A stretch of DNA of 64,000 bases, taken from Paenibacillus oleatilyticus. Lineage in GTDB: Bacteria; Bacillota; Bacilli; Paenibacillales; NBRC-103111. The translations under genes and the position numbers were made by a program. Below are positions 51,390-59,319 of this stretch, one piece after another. Under the pieces are notes generated by a model. The model worked only from the letters and a program-made list of their open reading frames with translations, was not told the origin of the DNA and ran no database searches. Each line of letters begins with the position of its first letter. The stretch's first letter is position 1. Where the stretch lies: contig NZ_JAHNZO010000027.1 of assembly GCF_018998565.1 (NCBI RefSeq), positions 1 to 64,000 on the forward strand. The letters are read 5' to 3'.

Positions 51390-52721
51390 TTGAGTAGTGA
51401 CCCGTTACCTTTATTGTTTAACGCGGTTCTCATTATCGTCTTGGTGCTGCTGAACGGCTTTTTCGTCGCCGCGGAGTTCGCCATGGTCAAAGTAAGAAAC
51501 AGCCGCATTGATACGCTCGCCCAAAGCGGCAATGTGAGCGCGCGGTTCGCGCAAAAAATTACGGGCAACCTGAACGCTTATTTATCCGCCTGCCAGCTCG
51601 GCATTACGCTTGCGTCGCTTGGACTCGGCTGGGTCGGAGAACCGGCTATCGCCGCTTTTCTCGAACCGATCCTGAAAGATTGGCTCGGCTTAAGCCCCGT
51701 CGTTATTCATACGATCTCCTTCTTTGTAGCTTTCTCGCTCATTACCGCGCTGCATATTACGCTCGGGGAGCAGTTCCCGAAGACGTACGCGATCCGCCAA
51801 TCGGAGAACGTGACGCTTTGGTCCGCGCTGCCGGTTATCATTTTCTACAAGCTGATGTACCCTTTCATCTGGATGCTGAACGGCGCGTCGAACTGGATGC
51901 TGAAGCGCGCAGGCATTGAGCCGGCCACAGAGCACGAATCGGCTCATACGGAAGAAGAAATCCGCGTCTTAGTGAAGGAAAGCCATAAAAGCGGCTTCAT
52001 CGACAATACGGAGCTTACGCTTTTTGACAATATATTCGAGTTTACCGAAACGAACGCGCGCGAAATTATGATCCCGCGGACGGAAATGGCTTGCTTGTAC
52101 GCCAATCTGCCGTTCGAGGACAACATGGAAATCGCGCATCGCGAAATGCGTACCCGTTATCCGGTATGCGACCCGGATAAAGACAACATTATCGGCTTCG
52201 TGCATATCAAGGACTTGATGAAGTCGCACGGTGCGCTGACTGAGCTTCGCTCTATCGTGCGTCCGATCGCCAAAGTGCCGGATTCGATGCCGATCAGCAG
52301 GCTGCTCAAGCTGATGCAGTGGAAAAAAGTGCAGATTGCCCTGCTTATCGACGAATACGGCGGAACTTCGGGGATGGTGACGCTGGAGGACATTCTGGAA
52401 GAAATCGTCGGCGAAATCCAAGACGAGTTCGACCCGGATGAGCGGGCTCGGGTGGAGAAGAAAGACGAGTACAACTACTCCATCGACGGTCTGATGCTAA
52501 TCGACGAAGTGAACGATCAGTTCGGGCTGGAAATCGAGTCCGAGGACTACGATACGATCGGCGGCTGGATGTACTCGCAGGTGGAGCTTCCGCCCAAGCA
52601 TGGACAGAGCGTCGTCTATCAGGACGAATTCGAGTTCGTTATCGAGGAAACGGACGACCTGCGAATCGCAAGACTCGCCGTCCGCAAGCTGCAAGCGGAT
52701 TCGCAAACGCAGTCGGCGTAA
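51390..52721 (+). CDS. CNNM/CorC-type transporter, hemolysin C family
   Basis: 443 aa. N-terminal DUF21 domain with four TM helices (LLFNAVLIIVLVLLNGFFVAAEFAMVKV ... SFFVAFSLITALHITLGEQFPK), then a CBS pair (REIMIPRTEMACL ... VPDSMPISRLLKLMQWKK) and a C-terminal CorC_HlyC domain (YSIDGLMLIDEVNDQFGL). Such proteins move Mg2+ or other divalent cations, or regulate that movement. TTG start with AGGGAATA upstream; the ribosome site is mediocre, but AAGGGAGGTG lies 30 bases earlier with no start codon near. Confidence 0.93.
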   Translation: MSSDPLPLLFNAVLIIVLVLLNGFFVAAEFAMVKVRNSRIDTLAQSGNVSARFAQKITGNLNAYLSACQLGITLASLGLGWVGEPAIAAFLEPILKDWLGLSPVVIHTISFFVAFSLITALHITLGEQFPKTYAIRQSENVTLWSALPVIIFYKLMYPFIWMLNGASNWMLKRAGIEPATEHESAHTEEEIRVLVKESHKSGFIDNTELTLFDNIFEFTETNAREIMIPRTEMACLYANLPFEDNMEIAHREMRTRYPVCDPDKDNIIGFVHIKDLMKSHGALTELRSIVRPIAKVPDSMPISRLLKLMQWKKVQIALLIDEYGGTSGMVTLEDILEEIVGEIQDEFDPDERARVEKKDEYNYSIDGLMLIDEVNDQFGLEIESEDYDTIGGWMYSQVELPPKHGQSVVYQDEFEFVIEETDDLRIARLAVRKLQADSQTQSA

Positions 52722-52747
52722 GGCATAATAGATGGTCATTGGAACGC

Positions 52748-52786
52748 AAAAGAGAGGCCCATTCGATTCGGGGACCTCTCTTTTTT
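52748..52786. terminator. Bidirectional terminator
   Basis: AAAAGAGAGG pairs with CCTCTCTTTT; A-run on the left and T-run on the right, so it serves both convergent genes. Confidence 0.85.
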
Positions 52787-52790
52787 ATGT

Positions 52791-53399
52791 TCAGGATTGA
52801 ACGGTAGAATTGATGCCTTCGCGTCTTGCGTAAGAATGGTGAAGCATCTCGCCCGGCATTTGCAGAAACACTTCCACGTACTGCTTATCGAACTGCGTGC
52901 CGCTGTGCCGGCGCAGCTCTTCCTTCGCTTCCTCCAGCGACATTCCTGCCCGGTAGGGCCGGTCGGACAGCATGCTGTCGAAAGAATCGATGATGGTGCA
53001 GATCCGGGCGAACGCCGGAATGTCCACCCCGCTTAAGCCGTACGGATAACCCGTTCCGTTCCATCGCTCGTGGTGAAATTCGACGATGTCGATGATCACC
53101 TGTTCCTCCGGCGCATGAATTTTCAATATATCCGCCCCCAGCACCGGATGCTGCTTCATCATCTTCCATTCTCTTTCCGTCAGCGACGTCTCCTTTTTTA
53201 GAATCGAGTCGGGCATGTAGATTTTCCCGATGTCGTGCAAGCAGCATCCGATCACCAATTGCCGGGTCTGCGCCAGATTCAGGCGCATCATCAGCGCCAT
53301 GCTCTTTGCAAGCTTCCCCACCCGCAGACTATGCTCATAGGTATCGACGTCCTTTTCCATTAACCGAACCAACTCTTGAGTGACTAAACGATCCCGCAC
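52791..53399 (-). CDS. HD-GYP domain phosphodiesterase
   Basis: 202 aa, a single HD-GYP domain. HSLRVGKLAKSMAL; metal pair in CCLHDIGKIYMPDSIL; KQHPVLGADIL; full signature HHERWNGTGYPYGLSG; ARICTIIDSFDSMLSDRPYR. Unlike the copy at 15.3 kb the GYP motif is canonical, so c-di-GMP hydrolysis is likely. GTG start with GAGGAGGGG six bases upstream. Its start is only 85 bp from the left recombination site of the recombinase element: an inverted promoter would read into it. Confidence 0.92.
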   Translation of the reverse strand: MRDRLVTQELVRLMEKDVDTYEHSLRVGKLAKSMALMMRLNLAQTRQLVIGCCLHDIGKIYMPDSILKKETSLTEREWKMMKQHPVLGADILKIHAPEEQVIIDIVEFHHERWNGTGYPYGLSGVDIPAFARICTIIDSFDSMLSDRPYRAGMSLEEAKEELRRHSGTQFDKQYVEVFLQMPGEMLHHSYARREGINSTVQS

Positions 53400-53483
53400 G
53401 CGTTACCCCTCCTCAGCCCATGTGTCGCGCCCAGCCGAAATCCTTCAAGCCCCTCCTTTCCGTAGTCAGGCGTGATACAATAG

Positions 53484-53511
53484 AGTTCGTACAATTTGTG
53501 TTGTTCGAAAA
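53484..53511 (+). repeat. Left recombination site (inverted repeat, dif-like core)
   Basis: 24 bases (53485-53508) are repeated perfectly and inverted at 54582-54605. Left arm TTCGTACAA and right arm TTGTTCGAA are palindromic in 8 of 9 positions around spacer TTTGTG, the layout of Xer/dif-type core sites. It lies between a TGATACAAT extended -10 box (53473-53481) and the recombinase gene. Confidence 0.85.
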
Positions 53512-53525
53512 AGAAAGGAGACCCT

Positions 53526-54473
53526 ATGCAAACCCTGCTCGCTCAAATCCATCTTCCCGAACAATTGAAATCAACCGAAAAATACACGGACGAACAAATC
53601 GTCAACATGTTCCTGACGACTTGCTCCCGATCCCCGTATACGATGAGAAATTACCGCAACGCGATCGCTAAATTCCGCCGCTTTATCGGCGATAAATCCT
53701 TACAGGACGTGACCTGGCGGGAAATCGAGGTCTATAAAATCGGCCTGCTGGAAGGGCTGTTAAGCCGCGCAAACAAGCCTCAGGCTCCGGCGACGGTGGC
53801 CATACATATCGCGCCTCTGCGCTCGCTTTATAAATGGGGCAGCGACCCGAACATAGGCATGTTTAAGCATAATCCGACCACCTGCATCCGCATCCCTAAA
53901 ATCCCCGTGAACAGCAAAAATCATTATTTGACGAAGGCCGAAGTGCTGCGTTTGTTCGAGCAGTTAAAGCAGCAAGGGCTGCGCGATTACGTCATCGGAG
54001 TCACGCTGGTGCTGCTCGGCATCCGGGTATCGGAGCTGGTTTCGATCCAATGGAACCATTTTCACACCGACCCCGAAGGTGCTTCGATGTGGCTAACGAT
54101 TCGTGGCAAAGGCGATAAAGAACGCGAAGTTAAGGTGCCGCATATGCTGTGGACGCTGCTTCAAGCTTATGATGCTACAAAGCCGGGGCCGTCCGGTCCG
54201 GAGGACAAGCTGTTCCCTTTATCCGTCCGCATTGTCGAGAAAATTATCAAGAAAGCCCGTGAGCAATGCGGTATGGAGAAGAAGGCGACCCCTCACTGGC
54301 TCCGCCACACAAACGCGACGCTCGCCCTCCTGCGCGGCGCTTCCTTGCAACAGGTACAGGAATCGCTCGGGCATACGCACATCAACACCACACAGCGCTA
54401 TCTCCATACGGTCCAGCAAATTAAAAAAGCGGCCCCCGACTATGTCGAAGACTGCTTCAAAGACAGCTTATAG
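53526..54473 (+). CDS. Tyrosine recombinase inside an invertible segment
   Basis: 315 aa XerC/D-like recombinase. N-terminal SAM-like DNA-binding domain (YTMRNYRNAIAKFRRFIG, APLRSLYKWG). The catalytic set is complete: Arg167 in LLGIRVSELVSIQW, Lys196 in RGKGDKER, His257 and Arg260 in PHWLRHTNATL, His283 in LGHTHINTTQ, Tyr292 in QRYLHT. AAAGGAG just upstream of the ATG. It lies between two inverted 24-bp sites and is not linked to any phage or conjugation gene. RipX/CodV are the nearest cellular types, but no real dif or clpYQ context is present. Confidence 0.93.
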   Translation: MQTLLAQIHLPEQLKSTEKYTDEQIVNMFLTTCSRSPYTMRNYRNAIAKFRRFIGDKSLQDVTWREIEVYKIGLLEGLLSRANKPQAPATVAIHIAPLRSLYKWGSDPNIGMFKHNPTTCIRIPKIPVNSKNHYLTKAEVLRLFEQLKQQGLRDYVIGVTLVLLGIRVSELVSIQWNHFHTDPEGASMWLTIRGKGDKEREVKVPHMLWTLLQAYDATKPGPSGPEDKLFPLSVRIVEKIIKKAREQCGMEKKATPHWLRHTNATLALLRGASLQQVQESLGHTHINTTQRYLHTVQQIKKAAPDYVEDCFKDSL

Positions 54474-54504
54474 GCATTTCATCCTATGTTTTTCCATTAT
54501 TCTC

Positions 54505-54533
54505 TTGTTTCATTGGTTAATATTGACTATAAT
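54505..54533 (+). promoter_or_regulatory. Outward promoter inside the invertible segment
   Basis: TTGTTT (54505-54510), 17-bp spacer, perfect TATAAT (54528-54533). It points right through the right-hand site toward the flavoprotein gene. A GGCCGCAA/TTGCGGCC hairpin at 54671-54690 with a loose T-rich tail may attenuate the read-through. The sequence here is A/T-rich, unlike the neighbours. Confidence 0.65.
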
Positions 54534-54578
54534 ACAAAAAAGAAATATTTGTAGAAATAGTATGAATTTCATAAATAA

Positions 54579-54606
54579 ATGTCGAACAACACAAATTGTA
54601 CGAACC
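54579..54606 (-). repeat. Right recombination site (inverted repeat, dif-like core)
   Basis: Perfect inverted copy (54582-54605) of the left site with the same spacer. Beyond it a mirrored TACAAT box (ATTGTA on the plus strand, 54609-54614) stands at the same distance as on the left flank. Confidence 0.85.
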
Positions 54607-54733
54607 CCATTGTAACGTATTGCCTTTGAAAAAGCACCCCATTTTCCACCGTCCGTCGTTGCCCACGAACGGCCGCAACCGCTTGCGGCCCGCTCTTTGT
54701 TCTTTCGTGCGTCAGCCGTCTTCCGCAGCCATT

Positions 54734-54761
54734 TTGGGATCGTTTCGTTTTGGGCTATAAT
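54734..54761 (+). promoter_or_regulatory. Own promoter of the flavoprotein gene
   Basis: TTGGGA (54734-54739), 16-bp spacer, TATAAT (54756-54761), 45 bp before the ATG. It lies outside the invertible segment, so inversion would modulate rather than be essential for this gene. Confidence 0.55.
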
Positions 54762-54806
54762 ACTAGCAAAGACGCTTCATGAGCAGGAACAGAATGGAGA
54801 ATTGAT

Positions 54807-56084
54807 ATGAAGTACGATGTTATCGTCATCGGCGGCGGACCCTCCGGCTTGATGGCCTGTATTGCAGCCAGCAGGCAAGGCGCACGCGTCGCGCTGATCG
54901 ATAAAGGGGACAAGCTCGGACGCAAGCTCGGCATCTCCGGCGGAGGCCGGTGCAACGTCACGAACGCGAAGGAAATCGATGAGATTATTAAGCATATTCC
55001 GGGCAACGGACGGTTTTTGCACAGTGTGCTCGCCCATTTCGGCAATCGTGAAATCATCGCTTTTTTTGAAAATCTCGGTATCCGGCTGAAGGAAGAGGAC
55101 AACGGGCGAATGTTTCCCGTGACGGACAAAGCCAAAACCGTCGTCGACGCGCTTGTCGGCCAAGTCCGCAAGCAAGGCGTGGACATTAAGGTGAACCGTG
55201 CGGTGGAGCGGGTGCTTTATCAAGACAGACGCACCGCAGGCATTCGCCTTCAGACGGGCGAGACAATTGCCGGCAAATGCGTCGTCATCGCCAGCGGAGG
55301 CAAATCGGTGCCGCATACCGGCTCGACCGGCGACGGCTACGCTTGGGCCGAGGACGCGGGGCACACGATCACGCCGCTGTTTCCCACCGAGGTTCCGCTG
55401 ACGTCCGGCGAGCCTTTTATCAAAAGCCGGGAGCTCCAAGGCTTGTCGCTGCGGAACGTGGAGCTTACGGTCTGGAACGCCAAGGGGAAGAAAATCATTT
55501 CTCATCAGGGCGACATGCTGTTTACCCATTTTGGCCTATCCGGCCCGATCGCGCTGCGGTGCAGTCAATTCGTCGTGAAGGAGCGGCAAAAAACGGCGGA
55601 GCAACACGTGCTGACCACCATTGATCTGTATCCGGACAAAAGTGTGCAGGAGATCTACGACGAGACGATGGCTTTGGCTAAAAGCGAGCCGAAAAAAGCG
55701 GTCAAAAACGTGCTAAAGGGGTATGTCTCCGAACGCCTCCTACCGCTTCTGCTCCGGCAAGCCGGGCTGGACGAGCAAACGACGTACGATAATATCCCGA
55801 AGCAGCCGTGGATGGACTTAAGCAAGCGGATCAAAGCGTTTCCCGTGCAGGTAAACGGGACACTGTCGATTGAAGAAGCCTTCGTCACCGGCGGCGGGGT
55901 GAATTTGAAGGAGCTCGATCCGCGGACGATGGGGTCGAAGCTGATGGAAGGGCTGTTCTTCTGCGGCGAGATTCTCGATATCCATGGGTATACCGGAGGC
56001 TACAACATCACGGCGGCCTTCGCCACAGGCTATACGGCAGGGACGTTCGCCGCACAGGCCGCGCAAGACGCGCTCGAAGCGTAG
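54807..56084 (+). CDS. NAD(P)/FAD-dependent oxidoreductase, HI0933/BaiN family
   Basis: 425 aa. FAD-binding N-terminus VIVIGGGPSGLMACIAASR, then the family motif LGRKLGISGGGRCNVTNA, a middle insert domain, and C-terminal TGGGVNLKELDPRTMGSK, LFFCGEILDIHGYTGGYNITAAF. Members are flavin reductases of uncertain substrate (BaiN acts on bile acids in gut clostridia; Bacillus YtfP is a close type). Gene lies just to the right of the recombinase element. Confidence 0.92.
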   Translation: MKYDVIVIGGGPSGLMACIAASRQGARVALIDKGDKLGRKLGISGGGRCNVTNAKEIDEIIKHIPGNGRFLHSVLAHFGNREIIAFFENLGIRLKEEDNGRMFPVTDKAKTVVDALVGQVRKQGVDIKVNRAVERVLYQDRRTAGIRLQTGETIAGKCVVIASGGKSVPHTGSTGDGYAWAEDAGHTITPLFPTEVPLTSGEPFIKSRELQGLSLRNVELTVWNAKGKKIISHQGDMLFTHFGLSGPIALRCSQFVVKERQKTAEQHVLTTIDLYPDKSVQEIYDETMALAKSEPKKAVKNVLKGYVSERLLPLLLRQAGLDEQTTYDNIPKQPWMDLSKRIKAFPVQVNGTLSIEEAFVTGGGVNLKELDPRTMGSKLMEGLFFCGEILDIHGYTGGYNITAAFATGYTAGTFAAQAAQDALEA

Positions 56085-56105
56085 AAGCCCGGTCTCTTCC
56101 CGAAA

Positions 56106-56146
56106 ACCAAAGAAAGAGGGTGGCCCGGAGGCCATCCTCTTTCGGT
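56106..56146 (+). terminator. Terminator of the flavoprotein gene
   Basis: AAAGAGGGTGGCC (56113-56125) pairs with GGCCATCCTCTTT (56130-56142) around CGGA; followed by a short T-rich tail. Confidence 0.75.
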
Positions 56147-56171
56147 TTATAATTAGCGGCTTGTCGACAGG

Positions 56172-56273
56172 TTACAGCTCAGTCAGCGCTTGAACCACCA
56201 AGTAAGGCACCATCCCGATGGCGATAAGACCGAACAGAAACCCTTTTGCGATGGACTTTAAAGCATGTTTCAT
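56172..56273 (-). CDS. Small membrane protein, 33 aa
   Basis: MKHALKSIAKGFLFGLIAIG followed by MVPYLVVQALTEL. Amphipathic basic N-terminus then one hydrophobic helix. GGGAGG lies eight bases before the ATG, an excellent ribosome site, and the gene is isolated between terminators at 56.11-56.14 and 56.38-56.43 kb. Unrecognised; likely a membrane-associated microprotein. Confidence 0.65.
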   Translation of the reverse strand: MKHALKSIAKGFLFGLIAIGMVPYLVVQALTEL

Positions 56274-56383
56274 GATGTTTTCCTCCCTACTCTCTTTTTA
56301 TCTGTGTCTAATCTGTGAATTACTTTCATTGTAATTTTCAATTGTTACGAATTTATGACGCTAACCTGAAACGAAGGTAAAAT

Positions 56384-56430
56384 CAAATAAAAACGGGGGT
56401 CCCTTTTATGAAAAGGAACTCCCGTTTTTA
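56384..56430. terminator. Bidirectional terminator at the end of the CDF gene
   Basis: AAAAACGGGGGTCCCTTTT (about 56388-56406) pairs with AAAAGGAACTCCCGTTTTT (about 56410-56428) with few mismatches; A- and T-runs on both sides. The right arm reaches the CDF stop codon. Confidence 0.85.
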
Positions 56431-57297
56431 TTCGAAGTAAGGCTCGATATGAACGTGCACGTTGCCAATCTGATGCTCCTCCAGCATCCGCTTCTCGATC
56501 TCGTCGCTGATCTCGTGACTTTCGCCGACGGACAGTTCGGCGCTGACCTCTATGACGACATCCAACAGCACGCTGCTGCCGTGCACTCGGGCCCGGATGT
56601 CCTTGATCCGCTCCACGCCGGGCGTCTGGTGCACCGTCTGCCGGAACACCTTCAGCTTCTTGTCGTCGAACCCGTCCGTGAGCGCATGGGCGGCATCGAT
56701 GAATACATCCCATGCCGTCTTGCAAATGACCAAGCCGACAGCGAGCGCCGCGGCCGCATCCAGGATCGGATAGCCGAAGCGCGACCCGATGATGCCTACG
56801 GCTGCCCCGATGCTGACGAGCGCATCCGACCGGTTATCGTAGGCCGCCGCTTTCAACGATTGGCTGTTTAGCCGTTTCGCCAAACGGCTGTTATATGTGT
56901 ATACCCCCCACATGACGACCGCGCACCCGAGGGCAATCCATGCGGCCAGCAAATCCGGAGCCTGACGGTCTGTTACGAAAAAGCTCTTGCACGCCTGCAG
57001 CACGACTTGAATCCCGGCGGCAGCCATAATGAACGACGCGACAAGCGAGGCGATCGTCTCGGCCCGTCTATGTCCGTAAGGGTGGTCCCGATCCGGCGGC
57101 TTGCGCGAGATGCGCAGTCCGATCAGCACGGCGAGCGATACGATAATATCGGTCGAGTTATTGATTCCGTCGGCGGTGAGCGCCTCGGAGCCGGTCGTAT
57201 ACCCCATGCCGATCTTAAAAGCGGCAAGCAGGATGTACGCGACGATGCTGACCCACGCGCCCTTTTCGCCTTCTTTTAACGGATCATGCATTTCCAC
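56428..57297 (-). CDS. Cation diffusion facilitator (CDF) family metal transporter
   Basis: 289 aa, six TM helices. TM2 ALTADGINNSTDIIVSLAVL keeps the D-x3-[D/N] metal site (D-G-I-N-N, first position Asp), TM5 has AYDNRSDALVSIGAAVG with the H/D-x3-D pair. A C-terminal ferredoxin-like cytosolic domain (GVERIKDIRARVHGSSVLLDV, HEISDEIEKRML, VHIEPYF). Exports Zn2+, Mn2+ or Co2+ by proton exchange; metal not predictable. GTG start with AGGGGAA. Confidence 0.9.
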   Translation of the reverse strand: MEMHDPLKEGEKGAWVSIVAYILLAAFKIGMGYTTGSEALTADGINNSTDIIVSLAVLIGLRISRKPPDRDHPYGHRRAETIASLVASFIMAAAGIQVVLQACKSFFVTDRQAPDLLAAWIALGCAVVMWGVYTYNSRLAKRLNSQSLKAAAYDNRSDALVSIGAAVGIIGSRFGYPILDAAAALAVGLVICKTAWDVFIDAAHALTDGFDDKKLKVFRQTVHQTPGVERIKDIRARVHGSSVLLDVVIEVSAELSVGESHEISDEIEKRMLEEHQIGNVHVHIEPYFE

Positions 57298-57477
57298 GGC
57301 GGTTCCCCTCCATTGCTCTTGCCAAAATCACCTTGATTGAAGTCAGGCTCATCATATCAGACGAAAACCGTGTGGGTCTAGAGAAACAGTGTTTTACCCG
57401 CCAATAAAAATAGGTCCCGTGCAACTTTGTTTTACCCGTCAAAGGATGTGGGGAACAGCCAACAAAAAAGGACCGGA

Positions 57478-57521
57478 CCAAAAAAAGAAACAGCGGCCCG
57501 CGTCTCGCCGGGTACCGCTGT
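57478..57521 (-). terminator. Terminator of the 141-aa hypothetical gene
   Basis: ACAGCGG (57490-57496) pairs with CCGCTGT (57515-57521); TTCTTTTTTT follows on the minus strand. Confidence 0.75.
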
Positions 57522-57552
57522 CCGGACGCGGCGACGGACCGCCTCTTGCCGC

Positions 57553-57978
57553 TTATAAACGCAGGCCGGCATCGAAGCCGTTATAGTTGTCGCCCGACGG
57601 ATCGAACGGAACGTCTTCGTCATTATATGCGCCGCTGGATCGGTTGACATAATCCGAAGCGGACACAGCCGGCTCGCTTTCGGTCCAATCGTCGTTCACG
57701 AAATGCGCCGGAATCGGGATCAGGCTGTCTGGGTCGTAAGCCATGGCGAAAGCGGCGGTTTCGCTCAGCGAGCCTTCCGCTTCCACCAAACGGCCCCCAT
57801 AGGCCTGGACAATTTCGAGCGCGGACGTCAGATCATGCCGGTCTACGATGACATGCAGAGTCGGCTGCTTCAGGTTCGTATGCGGACTCACACGGTACCC
57901 GAGCTCCTCCAACATATCCTGGGCCAAAGCGGCCGCATTCTGAGAATCGAATTGAAACAAAATCGGTGTGCTGCTCAT
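57553..57978 (-). CDS. Hypothetical protein, 141 aa
   Basis: Start MSSTPILFQFD chosen for GGAGG before it. First 75 residues look like a small ferredoxin-type alpha/beta domain: FQFDSQNAAALAQDMLEELGYRV, LHVIVDRHDLTSALEIVQAYGG. The rest is acidic and disordered (NDDWTESEPAVSASDYVNRS, FDPSGDNYNGFD). A transport-ferredoxin-like fold for metal or peptide handling is possible but not shown. Divergent from the membrane gene to the right. Confidence 0.7.
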   Translation of the reverse strand: MSSTPILFQFDSQNAAALAQDMLEELGYRVSPHTNLKQPTLHVIVDRHDLTSALEIVQAYGGRLVEAEGSLSETAAFAMAYDPDSLIPIPAHFVNDDWTESEPAVSASDYVNRSSGAYNDEDVPFDPSGDNYNGFDAGLRL

Positions 57979-58148
57979 AAGGTTCCTCCGCTTGTCGGTA
58001 GTAGGTTCACGTTTGGTCCTAGTTTGCCCCGATGAAGGAGGCTTATTCCAAGCGCGGCACATACTCCCTCGCCCCCAGGCATAGGATGATAGCGAAACCG
58101 CTGCCTTATCCGGCTTCGCCGAATCCTGATCCGAAAGAGGTGCACACC

Positions 58149-58484
58149 ATGTACAACGGACTGCCCGAAAGCCCCGAGCTGGAGGACATACGTTCGAACC
58201 AATGGATTGCCGCCGCGGCGTACTTGTTATTTTTCGTGCCGCTGCTTGCTGCTCCGAAGTCGAAGTTTGCCATGTACCACGCCAATCAGGGGCTAGTGCT
58301 GCTCTTGGCCGCGATCGCCGCCAATGTGGTGCTCTGGCTGCTGCCGCTGATCGGGCTGCTGCTTGTGCCGCTGGCTAATCTCGGCCTGCTCGTCCTATTT
58401 ATCATGGGTATTCTGAATACTGTGAACGGGTGGATGAAGCCGCTGCCGTTCATCGGCGGCCTGAGCTTGATCAGAACACCTTAG
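58149..58484 (+). CDS. Small membrane protein (DUF4870-like)
   Basis: 111 aa, three TM helices: WIAAAAYLLFFVPLLAAP, FAMYHANQGLVLLLAAIAANVVLWLL and GLLLVPLANLGLLVLFIMGILNTVNG. The motif F-x-x-YHANQGL after helix 1 is shared by a family of small Firmicute membrane proteins (similar to DUF4870). RBS AAAGAGGTG. Function unknown. Confidence 0.75.
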   Translation: MYNGLPESPELEDIRSNQWIAAAAYLLFFVPLLAAPKSKFAMYHANQGLVLLLAAIAANVVLWLLPLIGLLLVPLANLGLLVLFIMGILNTVNGWMKPLPFIGGLSLIRTP

Positions 58485-58498
58485 CGCGCGAGCACACC

Positions 58499-58551
58499 AA
58501 AAAGACGTTCCGTATCCTTCTCTTGGAGTAAGGAAACGGGACGTCTTTTGG
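58499..58551. terminator. Bidirectional terminator between membrane gene and Nudix gene
   Basis: AAAGACGTTCCGT (58501-58513) pairs with ACGGGACGTCTTT (about 58536-58548, one mismatch), with AAAAAG before and TTTTGG after. Confidence 0.75.
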
Positions 58552-58571
58552 TTTTGTCACAAATCGCGGCG

Positions 58572-59069
58572 TTATTCTTGGCGCACAACCTCTTGCAATG
58601 GCCGCCGTTCCACGGTCAGCAGCTTTCCCTCGCGGAAAAAGCAGCGGTGCTCCGCACAAGGCTCTCCGGCCAGCATCGCCGGAAGAAAATGCCGGACATG
58701 CTGCACCACGCCGTTGTTTTCCGGGTCGATCACCCATTCGATCGGCTTCCACGCTAAGATCCCCTCGGCCGTCTCCATCGGCAAATCCGGCAGTGCGTCA
58801 CCCGGAGCTTCTCCGATAAAAGCGTACATTCCCCCGACATCCCTGCCGTCCACCTCCCACGTCACGGTCCCGCCGAAGCGCACCGCCTCCTCTTCGAGTC
58901 GGAGCCCGGTCTCCTCTTCGATTTCCCGTATGACGCTCGCCAGCGGCGTTTCTCCCGGCTCCAGCTTTCCGCCAACTCCGTTCCACAGTCCGAGCAGCGG
59001 TGCCTTGTCCCGGTTCAGCATAAGCAATCGATCGCCGTTGCGAATAAAAGCGATATTGAATTTCAGCAT
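58572..59069 (-). CDS. Nudix hydrolase (MutT/8-oxo-dGTPase type)
   Basis: 165 aa. Nudix box G-x5-E-x7-REUxEE-x-G: GGKLEPGETPLASVIREIEE then ETGLRL. N-terminal FIRNGDRLLMLNRDKAPLLGLWNGVG and GMYAFIGEA resemble Bacillus YtkD and MutTs, which clear oxidised dGTP. AGGAGGAT before the ATG. Fits with mutY elsewhere in the window but is not linked. Confidence 0.9.
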   Translation of the reverse strand: MLKFNIAFIRNGDRLLMLNRDKAPLLGLWNGVGGKLEPGETPLASVIREIEEETGLRLEEEAVRFGGTVTWEVDGRDVGGMYAFIGEAPGDALPDLPMETAEGILAWKPIEWVIDPENNGVVQHVRHFLPAMLAGEPCAEHRCFFREGKLLTVERRPLQEVVRQE

Positions 59070-59209
59070 GTCTCATCCTCCTGACCCGCAAAATCCGCAA
59101 GTCTGTCTCCATTATAATGCAAGTTTCCACAAAACCACGGAAAATCCTGCAACTTTTGCTTATTTTCGGCGAATATGAGATTGCCAACAGTACGGGGAAT
59201 TTGTTATCA

Positions 59210-59237
59210 TTGACAAGTGGCGAGCCATATGTAATAT
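59210..59237 (+). promoter_or_regulatory. Promoter of the aldolase gene
   Basis: TTGACA (59210-59215), 16-bp spacer, TAATAT (59232-59237), start about 75 bases before the gene. Confidence 0.65.
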
Positions 59238-59319
59238 TAATTATAAAAACGTATGCTTTACTGCTTAAAAGCTTAAAAGCCACGAAGCGTTCGCCTATTT
59301 TGGAGAGGAGTCAATCATT

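Noticed and set aside
53484..54606. Reading the recombinase element as an insertion sequence or integron
   Set aside because: No target duplication, attC-like array, cassette or transposase; the repeats have core-site rather than IS-end architecture. An old integrated element cannot be fully excluded.
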